From: JBCCSZ01 sp039821145
GTDB taxonomy: Bacteria > Bacteroidota > Bacteroidia > Chitinophagales > Saprospiraceae
Reading direction: 5' to 3'
Length of the DNA stretch: 64,000 nt
NCBI GenBank assembly: GCA_039821145.1
Contig: JBCBOS010000007.1
Span: 62,001 to 126,000, forward strand
The notes under the pieces were generated by a model. The model saw only the letters and a program-made list of their open reading frames with translations. It had not been told where the DNA came from and did not search any database. A program made the position numbers and the translations under genes. This document shows, piece by piece, positions 8,555-17,800 of the stretch (the first letter of the stretch is position 1; each line of letters begins with the position of its first letter).

Positions 8555-8586
8555 TTTGGCGAAGCAAGGAGCAATGAATATCTTTG
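8555..8586 (+). promoter_or_regulatory. Complete Bacteroidota promoter directly before the GT2 gene
   Basis: TTTG (8555-8558), 20 bases, then TATCTTTG (8579-8586) give both -33 and -7 elements at the expected spacing. The ATG of the GT2 gene is at 8591, four bases after the -7 box, so the predicted transcription start falls on or next to the start codon and the mRNA would be leaderless. Confidence 0.75.
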
Positions 8587-8590
8587 CGCC

Positions 8591-9502
8591 ATGCTGTCGG
8601 TCCTCATTCCAATTTACAATTTCGAGATGGCGGAGCTGGTCACCGACCTCCAGCTGCAGTGTCAAAAAGTAGGGGTCGAATGCGAAATCATTTGCATTGA
8701 TGACTGCTCGGATGCCAAATTCCATGCACTCAATGCTCCATTGGATAAGCTGGAAGGCGTTCGCTATCGACAGCTCTCCCAAAATGTTGGCCGTTCTCGA
8801 ATCCGGAACCTTCTCGCCAAAGAAGCGCAGATGGAATGGCTGCTGTTTTTGGATTGCGACAGCAAACTTCCCGACGACAACTTCATTCGTCGCTATATTC
8901 AACACTTCAATACGCCAAAAGTGCTGTGTGGGGGGACCATTTATGGAAAAAATCCCCCTGTGGAGTCCACCTATTTCCTCCATTGGCTCTACGGAAGTCA
9001 CCGAGAAGCCCGGCCAGCAGCTGAGCGGATGAGCGATGGATTGATGGGATTCGCCAGCAACAATTTTGCCTTGCCAGCTGATTTGTTCCACCAAATTCGA
9101 TTCGATGAGGACTTGACCCAGTACGGCCATGAGGATACCCTCTTCGGTATTCAGGTTCGCAAGCGCCAGATCGACATTTTACACATCGACAATCCCGTAG
9201 AACATCTTGGTTTGGAACCCAATGAAGTATTTTTGCGAAAGCACCGAATGGCCATCGAAAATCTCCTCAAGGTCCAACAGTCGCACCCAGAACTGCAAAC
9301 CCGCCTGAGTATGACCTACCAACGACTCCAAAGCTGGGGATTGGCCCCCTTGCTGCGCTGGTTCCACCGCCTGCTGGGCCCCAGCCTACAGCGCAAACTG
9401 GCCCGTGGACAGACCCAGCTGTTTTGGCTCGACATTTATCGGCTCGGCGAGTGGAGTTTGCTGCTACAGCGGGCATCTGGCCCGACCCAAAAACCTTTGT
9501 AG
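8591..9502 (+). CDS. Glycosyltransferase family 2
   Basis: A 303-residue GT-A glycosyltransferase. The N-terminal nucleotide-binding strand MLSVLIPIYNF, EIICIDDCS (residues ~32-40) and the metal-binding LLFLDCDSKLPDD (DxD-type residues 88-90) are standard GT2 elements. Downstream, RFDEDLTQYGHEDTLFG (~174-190) holds the acidic ED catalytic region, with the aspartate-glycine turn usual for the family. The C-terminal ~60 residues are rich in Leu/Arg/Trp and may form an amphipathic membrane-associated helix. The start cannot move downstream without deleting the first beta strand, so the very short distance to the promoter is meaningful. It is monocistronic or leads into the ABC genes, which have their own -7 box. 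Donor and acceptor are unknown. Confidence 0.85.
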   Translation: MLSVLIPIYNFEMAELVTDLQLQCQKVGVECEIICIDDCSDAKFHALNAPLDKLEGVRYRQLSQNVGRSRIRNLLAKEAQMEWLLFLDCDSKLPDDNFIRRYIQHFNTPKVLCGGTIYGKNPPVESTYFLHWLYGSHREARPAAERMSDGLMGFASNNFALPADLFHQIRFDEDLTQYGHEDTLFGIQVRKRQIDILHIDNPVEHLGLEPNEVFLRKHRMAIENLLKVQQSHPELQTRLSMTYQRLQSWGLAPLLRWFHRLLGPSLQRKLARGQTQLFWLDIYRLGEWSLLLQRASGPTQKPL

Positions 9503-9610
9503 CCCCTTCATTTGCCCATCAGATGTCCCTTCCAACAAGCCTTGGACTCACTTCATCGAAAAACAAGCTCCCTTTATCTGTTATTGTTTTCCGCTGCCGA
9601 AGGCAAAAAC

Positions 9611-9618
9611 TATATTTG
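9611..9618 (+). promoter_or_regulatory. -7 box of the ABC transporter operon
   Basis: TATATTTG is an exact TAnnTTTG match 16 bases before the ATPase ATG at 9635. A TTTT stretch 20 bases upstream is a one-mismatch -33 element. It excludes the longer in-frame start at 9512. Confidence 0.6.
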
Positions 9619-9634
9619 GGCAAAATCCAACGAC

Positions 9635-10528
9635 ATGGAGATACTGCAAATTGACCAACTCAGCAAAAGCTATGGCCGCATCAAAGCCATCGACCGCCTC
9701 TCCCTCACTGTCAACAAAGGCGAGGTCTACGGCATTCTGGGGCCAAATGGAAGCGGCAAAACAACTACGCTCGGGACCATTCTCGGCATCCTGCACCGCG
9801 ACAGTGGCTCCTATCGCTGGTTTGAAGGCCAACACGATCCCAAACCGCTGCTACAGGTCGGTGCCTTGCTGGAAACCCCCAATTTTTATCCTTACCTGGA
9901 TGCAGAACGCAATCTCGACATCATTGCCCACATCAAACGCATCGACGATCCCAACATCGATGAGGTTCTCGAACTCGTCAATTTGGCCCACCGACGCAAA
10001 TCCAGCTTCCGCACCTATTCTTTTGGCATGAAACAACGACTGGCCATTGGAGCTGCCATGATCGGCAACCCGGAAGTATTGATTTTTGACGAACCCACCA
10101 ACGGCCTCGATCCGCAGGGCATCGCAGAGGTGCGCGAAACCATCCTGCGCATTGCAGACATGGGCAAAACAATCATCATGGCCAGCCACATTCTGGACGA
10201 GGTGGAAAAGGTTTGCTCCCACGCTGCCATCATCAAAAACGGTCACCTTCTGGCAGCAGGAACTGTTGGGGCCATCATCAACCAAGACATCATGGTCGAT
10301 CTGATTTCGCCAGACAACGAGCGCTTGCTCCAAATTCTGCAACAACACCTGCAGCTGACCCTCGTCGATCGGCAGGACACCATGATCACCATACAAGTAA
10401 CCGAAGATACCGACCCGGCCCACATCAATCAAATCGCCTTTGACAATGGCCTGATGCTCAGTCATTTGGTCGCCAGAAAGAAGAGTCTGGAGGCTGAATT
10501 CCTCGAACTGACATCCCAAGCATCCTAA
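9635..10528 (+). CDS. ABC transporter ATP-binding protein
   Basis: A 297-residue ABC ATPase of the type that energises ABC-2 permeases. Walker A is GPNGSGKT (residues 36-43), the signature appears as YSFGMKQRLAIG (~127-138), a variant in which the usual LSGGQ is SFGMK, and Walker B plus D-loop is VLIFDEPTNGLDP (~148-160), followed by the H-loop in MASHILDEVEK. The C-terminal ~90 residues form the extra domain seen in drug/lipid ABC-2 ATPases. The start at 9635 was chosen by the -7 box and by homology at MEILQIDQLSKSYG. The permease follows after a 39-base gap. The SFGMKQR signature is common in BcrA/gliding-type ATPases; the transported substrate is unknown. Confidence 0.9.
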   Translation: MEILQIDQLSKSYGRIKAIDRLSLTVNKGEVYGILGPNGSGKTTTLGTILGILHRDSGSYRWFEGQHDPKPLLQVGALLETPNFYPYLDAERNLDIIAHIKRIDDPNIDEVLELVNLAHRRKSSFRTYSFGMKQRLAIGAAMIGNPEVLIFDEPTNGLDPQGIAEVRETILRIADMGKTIIMASHILDEVEKVCSHAAIIKNGHLLAAGTVGAIINQDIMVDLISPDNERLLQILQQHLQLTLVDRQDTMITIQVTEDTDPAHINQIAFDNGLMLSHLVARKKSLEAEFLELTSQAS

Positions 10529-10567
10529 GCAAACACCGCCATTGATCATCCTCAACGAAAAACGACC

Positions 10568-11380
10568 ATGTACCACCTGCTCAAACTAGAATGGCTCAAG
10601 CTCAAAAACCACCGAATCAGCCAAATCCTGATCTTCATTTACCTGATCGCTCTGCCCTCGTTGCTGCTCATCGGCAAGTCATTCGACGAAATACCAGAGG
10701 ACTTGTTCAGCAAAGACATGTTCTTCATGTTCCCAGCCGTTTGGCAATACCTTGGCTATGTAGGCAATTGGCTGACCTTCTTTGTCTTCGGCTTCATCGC
10801 TGTGCTGACCATCACCAATGAATACCACAACAAGACGCTTCGACAAAATGTGATCACCGGTCTCAGCAGACGGGAGTACTTTTTGTCCAAAACGCTGTTC
10901 ATCGTGATGATGAGCCTTTTGGCCACGGCCTACTTTGTCATTTGGGCCTTGTTGTTTGGCGCCACCCATACCGAGACGATCTACATGAGCAAAGTCACCC
11001 AGTATGCGGGGCTCATTCCTCGCTATTTTCTGATGGTTTGCAGCTACATGACCATCGGATTTTTCATCAGTACCATTGTCCGACGCACGGGGATTTCCCT
11101 CTTCCTCTACCTGGCCTGGGCTTTTTTCATCGAACGCATCCTGCGCTATGCCATGCACTACCAACTGTTGGAAGGAAAGAGCATCCACTTCTACCCCATC
11201 AATGCCACCTCTGACCTGGTACCCTTCAATACCCCCCTCAACAAGATGGCAGAAGGATTCATGAAAGAAAACAACTTCAGCATTTTTCTCAGTCCGACAG
11301 AGGCCGTCATCACCACAACTGTGTACTTGCTCTTGTTTTTGTGGTTGACCCATCAGATGTTGCAAAAAAGGGATTTGTGA
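10568..11380 (+). CDS. ABC-2 type permease
   Basis: A 270-residue integral membrane protein with about six hydrophobic segments: residues ~19-36, ~60-82, ~110-133, ~150-170, ~178-196 and ~245-263. The motif NEYHNKTLRQNVITGLSRREYFLSK (residues ~89-113, given in part) between the second and third segments is the coupling-helix region characteristic of ABC-2 permeases, which touches the ATPase. With the upstream ATPase it should form a homodimeric-type exporter. It ends three bases before the stop of the convergent LytTR regulator gene, so there is no room for a classic terminator. Substrate unknown. Confidence 0.85.
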   Translation: MYHLLKLEWLKLKNHRISQILIFIYLIALPSLLLIGKSFDEIPEDLFSKDMFFMFPAVWQYLGYVGNWLTFFVFGFIAVLTITNEYHNKTLRQNVITGLSRREYFLSKTLFIVMMSLLATAYFVIWALLFGATHTETIYMSKVTQYAGLIPRYFLMVCSYMTIGFFISTIVRRTGISLFLYLAWAFFIERILRYAMHYQLLEGKSIHFYPINATSDLVPFNTPLNKMAEGFMKENNFSIFLSPTEAVITTTVYLLLFLWLTHQMLQKRDL

Positions 11381-11383
11381 CAC

Positions 11384-12133
11384 TTACTCCCCATCCAAGA
11401 GATTGCGGAAGAGGTGGCGGTAGTTTTTGCCGATGGGAACCGTCTTGCCATTGACCAGCACAAGCCGATTGCCCTCCAGATAGTCGATGCATTGCTTGTG
11501 AATGATGTAGGATTTGTGAACGCGCGAAAACAGCTCGCCAGGCAATTTTTGCTCAAAACTACTCAGGGTCCGAGGCGTCAGGTGAAATTGATGTTCGAGC
11601 CATACCTTGACGTAATTGCCATGACTCTCCAAAAAATAGATGTCCTCCCAGCTCAGGCGAATGATCCGCTTGTCTGATTTGATGAACAGCTGTTTTTCGC
11701 CCACCTCTGCCCCTCCTTTGGCGTCATTGGGCGGATTAAGGGGGGAAGATGTGGCAGGCCGACGGAGTTGCAACTGATCGTATGCCTTGTGGACTGCTTT
11801 GAGAAAGCGGTGAAGTCGGAAGGGTTTGAGCAAATAGTCGCATACGTCGAGTTCGAAGCTTTCCAGGGCGTAGTTGCCGTGCGCGGAGGTGATGATGACC
11901 TGTGGTTTGTTGTTGAGGATGCGCAAAAAGTCCAATCCTTTGAGTTTGGGCATGTGAATGTCCAAAAAGAGCAAGTCCACTTCCTGTTGCTTCAAAAAAT
12001 CCAGGGCCTCTGTGGCCAGATAGCACTGTCCGACAATCTGCAGAAAGGGAACTTCGCTGGCGTATTCCAGTATGATGTTGTGGGCCAGGGGTTCGTCATC
12101 GATGAGCAATGCCCGTATGATCAAGTCATCCAT
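11384..12133 (-). CDS. LytTR-family response regulator
   Basis: A 249-residue response regulator. The receiver domain (residues ~6-120) has the acidic pair in LLIDDEPLAH, the phospho-acceptor Asp58 in LLFLDIHMP, the conserved Thr/Ser in VIITSAHG and the Lys in DYLLKPF. A proline/asparagine-rich linker (~125-145) leads to a LytTR DNA-binding domain (~147-245) with FIKSDKRIIRLSWEDIYFLES and RVHKSYIIHKQ. It binds DNA as a beta-rich LytTR domain, usually at direct repeats. It overlaps the stop of the upstream sensor kinase by 13 bases, so the two form a two-component pair. Targets are unknown; the convergent ABC exporter is one possibility. Confidence 0.92.
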   Translation of the reverse strand: MDDLIIRALLIDDEPLAHNIILEYASEVPFLQIVGQCYLATEALDFLKQQEVDLLFLDIHMPKLKGLDFLRILNNKPQVIITSAHGNYALESFELDVCDYLLKPFRLHRFLKAVHKAYDQLQLRRPATSSPLNPPNDAKGGAEVGEKQLFIKSDKRIIRLSWEDIYFLESHGNYVKVWLEHQFHLTPRTLSSFEQKLPGELFSRVHKSYIIHKQCIDYLEGNRLVLVNGKTVPIGKNYRHLFRNLLDGE

Positions 12134-13626
12134 AGAGTCAATTCTGCGATGAAAATACCATCTTTTTGGTCGAGTCGCAACTCGTGGCGATCTGGATAGA
12201 GCAAGTCGAGTCGGCGGCGAAGATTTTCCAGACCAATCCCACTTTCTTTGTCGTTTTCCGCCTCAAAGGAGTTCTCTACTCTGAGGACAATGCGGTCCCC
12301 TCCCGCACTCAGCTCAATGTGCAGGTGGCAGGCCCCATGAGAAGGTTCGATTCCGTGTTTGAAGGCATTTTCCACCAAAATGATGAACAACAGAGGGGGC
12401 ACTTCCAGTCCTGCTTCCTCCCCCACTCGCGCCATCTGCAAATCAAATTGCTTGTGCATCCGGATTTGTTGCAGCCCAATGTAATCCTCGATGTAGTCCA
12501 TCTCCTCGCTCAGGCCCACCAGCTTGTCCCTGCCTCTGTAGATGACATAGCGCATCAATTCCGACAGGCGCATGATCACTTCCGGGGTTTCGGCGGATTG
12601 GCTCAGGCTGAGCGAATACAGATTGTTTAGGGTGTTGAAGAAAAAATGTGGATTGATCTGTTGCTTCAACAAGCCCAACTCGGTTTCCAGCTTTTGCTTG
12701 GCCAATTGGCTGATCTCGCTGTTTTGCTGAAACCACTGAAGGGTCAAAATCACAGGCAGGCTGAAAATCAGGACGATGAAGGGCATCAAGGCATTCAATT
12801 CCTCAAAGACATCCATAGAAGTCGCTGGCATGAGGGAAGGTATGAGCTGCACAATGGGGAGAGAGACCAGGATTTGGGCAAAAATGGGAAAGAACAGGGC
12901 GATGGCCCCAATGGCTCCCAACAGATAAATCAAGATGCCTCGCTTGCGCAGCAACTGGGAGATGAGCAGCTTGTCGTTGATGTAGTAGAAAAAGTACAGA
13001 GACAGGTAAAAGAAGAAAAACTGCAGACTGAAGGAGACAACTTGTCCCAAATTGCCAAAGATTTGCTCGAAATCCAGCAAGACGGTAATGCCCTGCTGCT
13101 CAGTTACGCCTGGCAAATCCGACACAATCATCATCCCCAGAAGCACAGAAATGGCAGCCATCAGACTGAGTACGGCACTATGCAGGTTGAACCAACGCAT
13201 CCATTGCACCTCCTTCCATTTCGTTTGCAAAAATGCATTGACTTGTAAGGCCAATTCCACCAAGGCCACATGGGCTCCTACGCCAAACCAGAAAACACCT
13301 GGCTCTGGAAAGGGATGCCAGTCGGCCGCATAGGTACTCAATAGGTACCCCATGACAAATGGATGGACAAAGAACAGCCCACACCAAGACAGCCTACGCA
13401 CAGACCTAGACAGAGACGCCTGCCACCTGGCCCGGCGATCTACCCAAATGAGCTGGGGAAGGAAAAGGAAACTCAATCCCAATGTGACCAATACATGGGT
13501 GGTCCAACTTTGATCGTCCAATGAAATGCTCCGTTCTATTCCGATGCACAAAAAAAGACACAGGAAAATCCAGCTGTCTCTGCGCTGCAGATGGTGGGAA
13601 ATGTGCTTGATGCCAGTGGTAATCAT
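12121..13626 (-). CDS. Membrane sensor histidine kinase (LytS/YehU type)
   Basis: A 501-residue kinase. The N-terminal ~290 residues hold about seven to eight hydrophobic membrane segments with short loops and no obvious periplasmic domain. The His_kinase domain has the phospho-acceptor in KQQINPHFFFNTLNNLYS (His at ~326), and the ATPase domain has LVENAFKHGI (N-box) and GIGLENLRRRL (G-box). The frame is open further upstream to 13893, but the added 89 residues are unlike a protein N-terminus and would run across the divergent small gene, so the ATG at 13626 is preferred. Just before it is CTTCTTTG, two mismatches from a -7 box, four bases from the ATG, the same arrangement as at 8579-8591. 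Ligand unknown. Confidence 0.88.
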   Translation of the reverse strand: MITTGIKHISHHLQRRDSWIFLCLFLCIGIERSISLDDQSWTTHVLVTLGLSFLFLPQLIWVDRRARWQASLSRSVRRLSWCGLFFVHPFVMGYLLSTYAADWHPFPEPGVFWFGVGAHVALVELALQVNAFLQTKWKEVQWMRWFNLHSAVLSLMAAISVLLGMMIVSDLPGVTEQQGITVLLDFEQIFGNLGQVVSFSLQFFFFYLSLYFFYYINDKLLISQLLRKRGILIYLLGAIGAIALFFPIFAQILVSLPIVQLIPSLMPATSMDVFEELNALMPFIVLIFSLPVILTLQWFQQNSEISQLAKQKLETELGLLKQQINPHFFFNTLNNLYSLSLSQSAETPEVIMRLSELMRYVIYRGRDKLVGLSEEMDYIEDYIGLQQIRMHKQFDLQMARVGEEAGLEVPPLLFIILVENAFKHGIEPSHGACHLHIELSAGGDRIVLRVENSFEAENDKESGIGLENLRRRLDLLYPDRHELRLDQKDGIFIAELTLWMT

Positions 13627-13810
13627 GCGGCAAAGAAGCGAAGAATCACCAAAAGGGACAAAAAAGCAGGATGAAGGGAGGGATTTTGATGATGTAGGGA
13701 AGTCCGAACGTACACATGCTCTCCGGCGACTTTCATCATCCCAAGCCAGCCGAAGGTCACTAATTCTTGTCTTCAACGGACCGGACAGACCATCTTTACA
13801 ACAAAACATC

Positions 13811-14032
13811 ATGCAAATCAAACAATCATTGAAGAAAAAATGGATTCTGGGAGCCCTAATCGGCATTCCTCTGATGGGCTTGCTCATTGGCAAACAGTAC
13901 GAAACACAACTCGATTTTGAGGAGTGGATGAGCTTTTCAATGGGCTTTGGCCTGCCGATTTACCTGCTGTGCTTGGGATATGTGCTCCGAAAGCGACTGC
14001 CCACAGCTCCCAAGGTGGAAGAATTGGTGTGA
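13811..14032 (+). CDS. Small two-helix membrane protein
   Basis: A 73-residue protein starting MQIKQSLKKKW. It has two hydrophobic segments (residues ~12-27, ILGALIGIPLMGLLIG, and ~42-59, FSMGFGLPIYLLCLGYVL) separated by a short acidic loop and flanked by positive residues, so an N-in/C-in hairpin in the inner membrane is likely. It is transcribed away from the histidine kinase gene, with 184 bases between the two starts, and is followed by a strong terminator. I do not recognise a family. Its position next to the kinase could mean a regulatory accessory role, but that is a guess. Confidence 0.55.
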   Translation: MQIKQSLKKKWILGALIGIPLMGLLIGKQYETQLDFEEWMSFSMGFGLPIYLLCLGYVLRKRLPTAPKVEELV

Positions 14033-14049
14033 TTTCCCCTGTGAGTCAC

Positions 14050-14087
14050 AAAAAATGCAGCCTGAACACATCTCGGCTGCATTTTTT
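14050..14087 (+). terminator. Intrinsic terminator after the small membrane protein
   Basis: A perfect 13-bp inverted repeat (AAAAAATGCAGCC / GGCTGCATTTTTT) with a 12-base loop and T-run, starting 18 bases after the stop at 14032. The symmetric A and T runs mean it could also serve the minus-strand Kbp-like gene. Confidence 0.8.
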
Positions 14088-14250
14088 CTTTAGACCGTGA
14101 AATTTTCCCTTCTTGGCTGTTCAATGGACCTTCCTACCATACTTCTCCTCCAGATACCTTCTCTCCACAACCGAAGTGCGATTCCACAGACAGGCTGAAA
14201 CTATGAGGGCTCACAATCGTTGAATGGTGCAAAGCATCCTCAGCTGTGGC

Positions 14251-14736
14251 TTACATCGGCGGAATGCGCAGGGTTTGACCGGGAAAAATCTTGTCCGGGT
14301 CCTTGAGCATGGGGCGGTTGGCCTTGAAGATGGCCTTGTATTTCATGGGGTCGCCATAAAATTTCTTGGCAATCTTGGAGAGGGAGTCTCCCTTTTTGAC
14401 CTGGTAAAACTTGGATTCCGGCTCTTTTTTGACCACTTTCAAGCGATCGTCGACCCCAGCGATGCCAGCAACGTTGCCAATGGCCAAAATGATCTTTTCC
14501 TTGTGGGCTTGCTTCGCAGTTTGGCCATAGACCGTCACAATGTCATTGTGCAAGTCCAAAGAAAGATTTTCTACTTTTATTTTGAGGCCATCGATGACTC
14601 CTTTGAGCAAGACGAGCTTTTGTTGCCTGACCAATTCGGCCTCCAGGCGCTTTGTTTCTTCAGAAACGACCGTTCGGGCATTTTTTTTGGTCAGAACTTT
14701 TGCGCCAGATTTCTTTAGGAAAGAGAATAAACCCAT
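14251..14736 (-). CDS. BON-LysM protein similar to potassium-binding Kbp (YgaU)
   Basis: A 161-residue protein beginning MGLFSFLKKSGAKVL, like E. coli Kbp/YgaU which also starts MGLF. A BON domain (residues ~40-100) with EKIILAIGNVAGIAGVDD is followed by a C-terminal LysM domain (~108-160) with YQVKKGDSLSKIAKKFYGD and KDPDKIFPGQTLRIP. Kbp is a cytoplasmic K+-binding protein; there is no signal peptide here either, so the LysM fold is not necessarily a peptidoglycan binder. The frame extends upstream to 14829, but those residues are Cys/Asn-rich and unlike the family, so the ATG at 14736 is used. It is divergent from secDF. Assignment to Kbp rests on domain order, start and similarity across the full length. 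Confidence 0.85.
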   Translation of the reverse strand: MGLFSFLKKSGAKVLTKKNARTVVSEETKRLEAELVRQQKLVLLKGVIDGLKIKVENLSLDLHNDIVTVYGQTAKQAHKEKIILAIGNVAGIAGVDDRLKVVKKEPESKFYQVKKGDSLSKIAKKFYGDPMKYKAIFKANRPMLKDPDKIFPGQTLRIPPM

Positions 14737-14835
14737 GGTATTGTGGTTTTCGTGCGTAGATAATATTGGTATTGCGTCAAACTTAGAACAGTTTTTGCAA
14801 ATTAACAAATCTGAGCATTTATTCAGCAAAAGACT

Positions 14836-14843
14836 TATATTTG
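14836..14843 (+). promoter_or_regulatory. -7 box of the secDF promoter
   Basis: TATATTTG, an exact TAnnTTTG match, ends 43 bases before the secDF ATG at 14887. No clear -33 TTTG at the proper spacing was seen. Confidence 0.6.
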
Positions 14844-14886
14844 CGAAGTTTTTTCTAACACTTTCAAAACTTAAACTTTATTTATC

Positions 14887-17800
14887 ATGCAAGGAAAAGG
14901 AATTATTAAGTTCTTTCTTGTGGTGATGACGATCGTATGCGTCTTGCAATACCTCTACATCTTGCCGACTCGCAAGGTGGAAAAGGCCGCAGACAATTAC
15001 GCACGTGCGATTGCCAGTCCAGACGGTGATCTGGATCAGCGAACGCTTTTCAAAGCCACCAGAACAGCCTTTTTGGACTCCATGTCCAGCGAGGTCGTGT
15101 GGAAGATTCCACTGATCGGTCAATTTACTTATGAAGAACTCAAAGCCAAGCAGCTGGCCTACGGGCTGGATCTGAGTGGCGGAATGAGCGTCGTTTTACA
15201 GGTTGACCTCCGCGATTTGATACGAACTCTTGCCAATAATACCAAAGACCGAGATTTTGAAAGTGCGTTAGAAAAAGCCAACCAAAACCTAAGATCTGCC
15301 CAATCCGATTACGTCACACTATTTGCACAAGCCTACCAGGAACAAGTTGGCGCGGAAGCGAAACTCGCTCCACTCTTTGCCAGCAATCCCAGCTTGCGCG
15401 AACAAATCACCTTTGAAACCACCAATTCCGAAGTCATCAGCATCATCCGAACCAAAGCTGATGAAACGGTTGATTTGACTTACAAGAGACTCAAAGAACG
15501 GATTGACGAACTCGGTGTCGTGCAGCCCAATGTATCACTGGACGCTGCCAGAGACCTCATCATCGTAGAACTACCAGGTATCAGCAACCCAGAACGGGCC
15601 CGTCGCTTCCTGCAAGCTACTGCCAAACTGGAATTTTGGGATGTGTACAGAGTGACTGACGAAAACTTCACCGACAAATTCCTGCGGGCCGATAAGAAAA
15701 TGGCCAGACTTAAGGAAGGCGGCGAGATCGACTCTACGCTGCTGGCGGAAGAAGAAGTGCAAACTCGCATCGATACCACGTACGAATACAAATACGACTC
15801 CACTGGAACGGTGTACGATTCTGTGGAAGTATACAACGAAGTAGCGGTCAACAACGACCCACTGCTGAACAGAGGCCCACTGCTGAGCTTGTTGGACATC
15901 AACAACCCACAAACTGGCCTGATGCCTTACTCTGTCTTGGGTTTGGCCGACAGAAACAAGAAAGAGGCCATCACCAAGATGTTGCAAAGACCAGAGATTC
16001 GCTCTGAGTTTCCCAACGACATGGTCTTCATGTGGAGTCGAAAGTCCGTCAAGGACTACCAGACCAAGGAAGAAACGGACCGCTACGAGCTGTACGGCAT
16101 CAAAAAGCAAAAAGGAAGCGACAAGCCACCTCTGGAAGGGGACCGCGTCACAGATGCCAGCCCCAATCCCGATCCTCAGACAGGTGAAATCCAGGTTTCC
16201 CTGCGCATGGACAGCAAGGGAGCCAAGATCTGGGGAGAAATGACCTCTCGCGCGTCCAAGGAGGGCAACCGCCCCATCGCCATTGTACTGGACAATGAGG
16301 TGGAATCCGCTCCAAACGTACAAAATCCCATCCTCAACGGGAACTCCTCGATCACAGGGAACTACACCCTGGCAGAGGCTACGGACCTGTCGAAGATTCT
16401 TCAGATTGGTAAATTGCCTGCCAAGACCAAGATCATCCAAGAAGCCTTGGTTGGACCGTCATTGGGTCAGCAAAACATCAATGCCTCCATCACCTCTTTG
16501 TTGATTGGTTTTGGATTGGTACTGATCTTCATGATCCTTTACTATGGTGGCGCTGGTATCTTCTCCATCGTCGCTTTGTTGATGAACCTGTTCTTCATCT
16601 TCGGTGCACTGGCTTCTTATGGTACTGTTTTGACACTGCCTGGTATCGCCGGTATCGTACTGACCATCGGTATGGCCGTGGATGCCAACGTGATCATCTA
16701 TGAAAGGGTAAGAGAAGAATTGCGAGCAGGAAAAACGCTGATGTCTTCCATATCGGACGGTTTCAAGCACTCCTACTCTGCCATCATCGATGCCAACGTG
16801 ACCACCATTTTGACCGCCTTTGTATTGGCGTACTTCGGTCTGGGCCCCATCAAGGGTTTTGCCGTTGTATTGATCATCGGTGTGCTCTCGTCTCTCTTCA
16901 CCGCCGTACTCATCGGCCGAATGATGATCGACTGGTGGACGGGCAAAGACAGAGACCTGAACTTCTGGACGGGCTTTTCCAAGAATGCTTTTGCCAACAT
17001 GAACATCGACTGGTTGGGCAAGCGCAAGGTTGCTTATGTCATCTCTGGTGTCATCATCCTGGCAGGCATCGGCTCCATGCTCACGCGCAGCTTTGAGTTG
17101 GGTGTGGATTTCAAGGGGGGCTACTCCTACACCATCCAGTTCAACGAAAGTGACAATGCAGACGCGACAGCCATCCGTGCATCCCTGGGCAAGGCCTTCG
17201 GTGCCACGCCTGTTGTCAAGGCCGTCAGTACAGAAAATACCTACAGTGTAACGACCAGTTACCTCATCAATGACGATTCCGATGCTGCTGACTCTTTGGT
17301 CATGCTCAAGCTACACGAAGGGATCAACGAGGTAGTCGGCGGAACGCTGGCCTTGAAGGACTTCAAAGATCCGGACAGCCAGACCATCCACGTGATGAGT
17401 TCCAGCAAGGTCGGGCCAACCATCGCCGATGACATCAAGACGAGTGCCATCTACGCGACCATCTTCGCCCTCTTGCTCATCTTCCTGTACATCTTCATCC
17501 GCTTCAACAAGTGGCAGTACAGTTTGGGAGCCGTTGCGGCCCTGTTCCACGATACGCTCATTGTATTGGGCATCTTCTCTTTGTTCCACGGCGTCCTGCC
17601 CTTCTCGCTGGAGATTGACCAGGCCTTCATCGCAGCCATCCTGACGGTGATTGGTTACTCGATCAACGATACAGTGGTGGTATTTGACCGGATCCGGGAG
17701 TTCATGAACGACTACACGAACAAGTCCAAAGAGGAAATCATCAATATGGCCATCAATAGCACGGTGAGCCGGACGGTCATCACTTCCTTGACAACCCTCT

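Noticed and set aside
13627..13893. Longer N-terminus for the LytS-type kinase
   Set aside because: It overlaps the divergent small gene and its promoter region; the composition is Cys/Arg/Ser-rich and not membrane-like.
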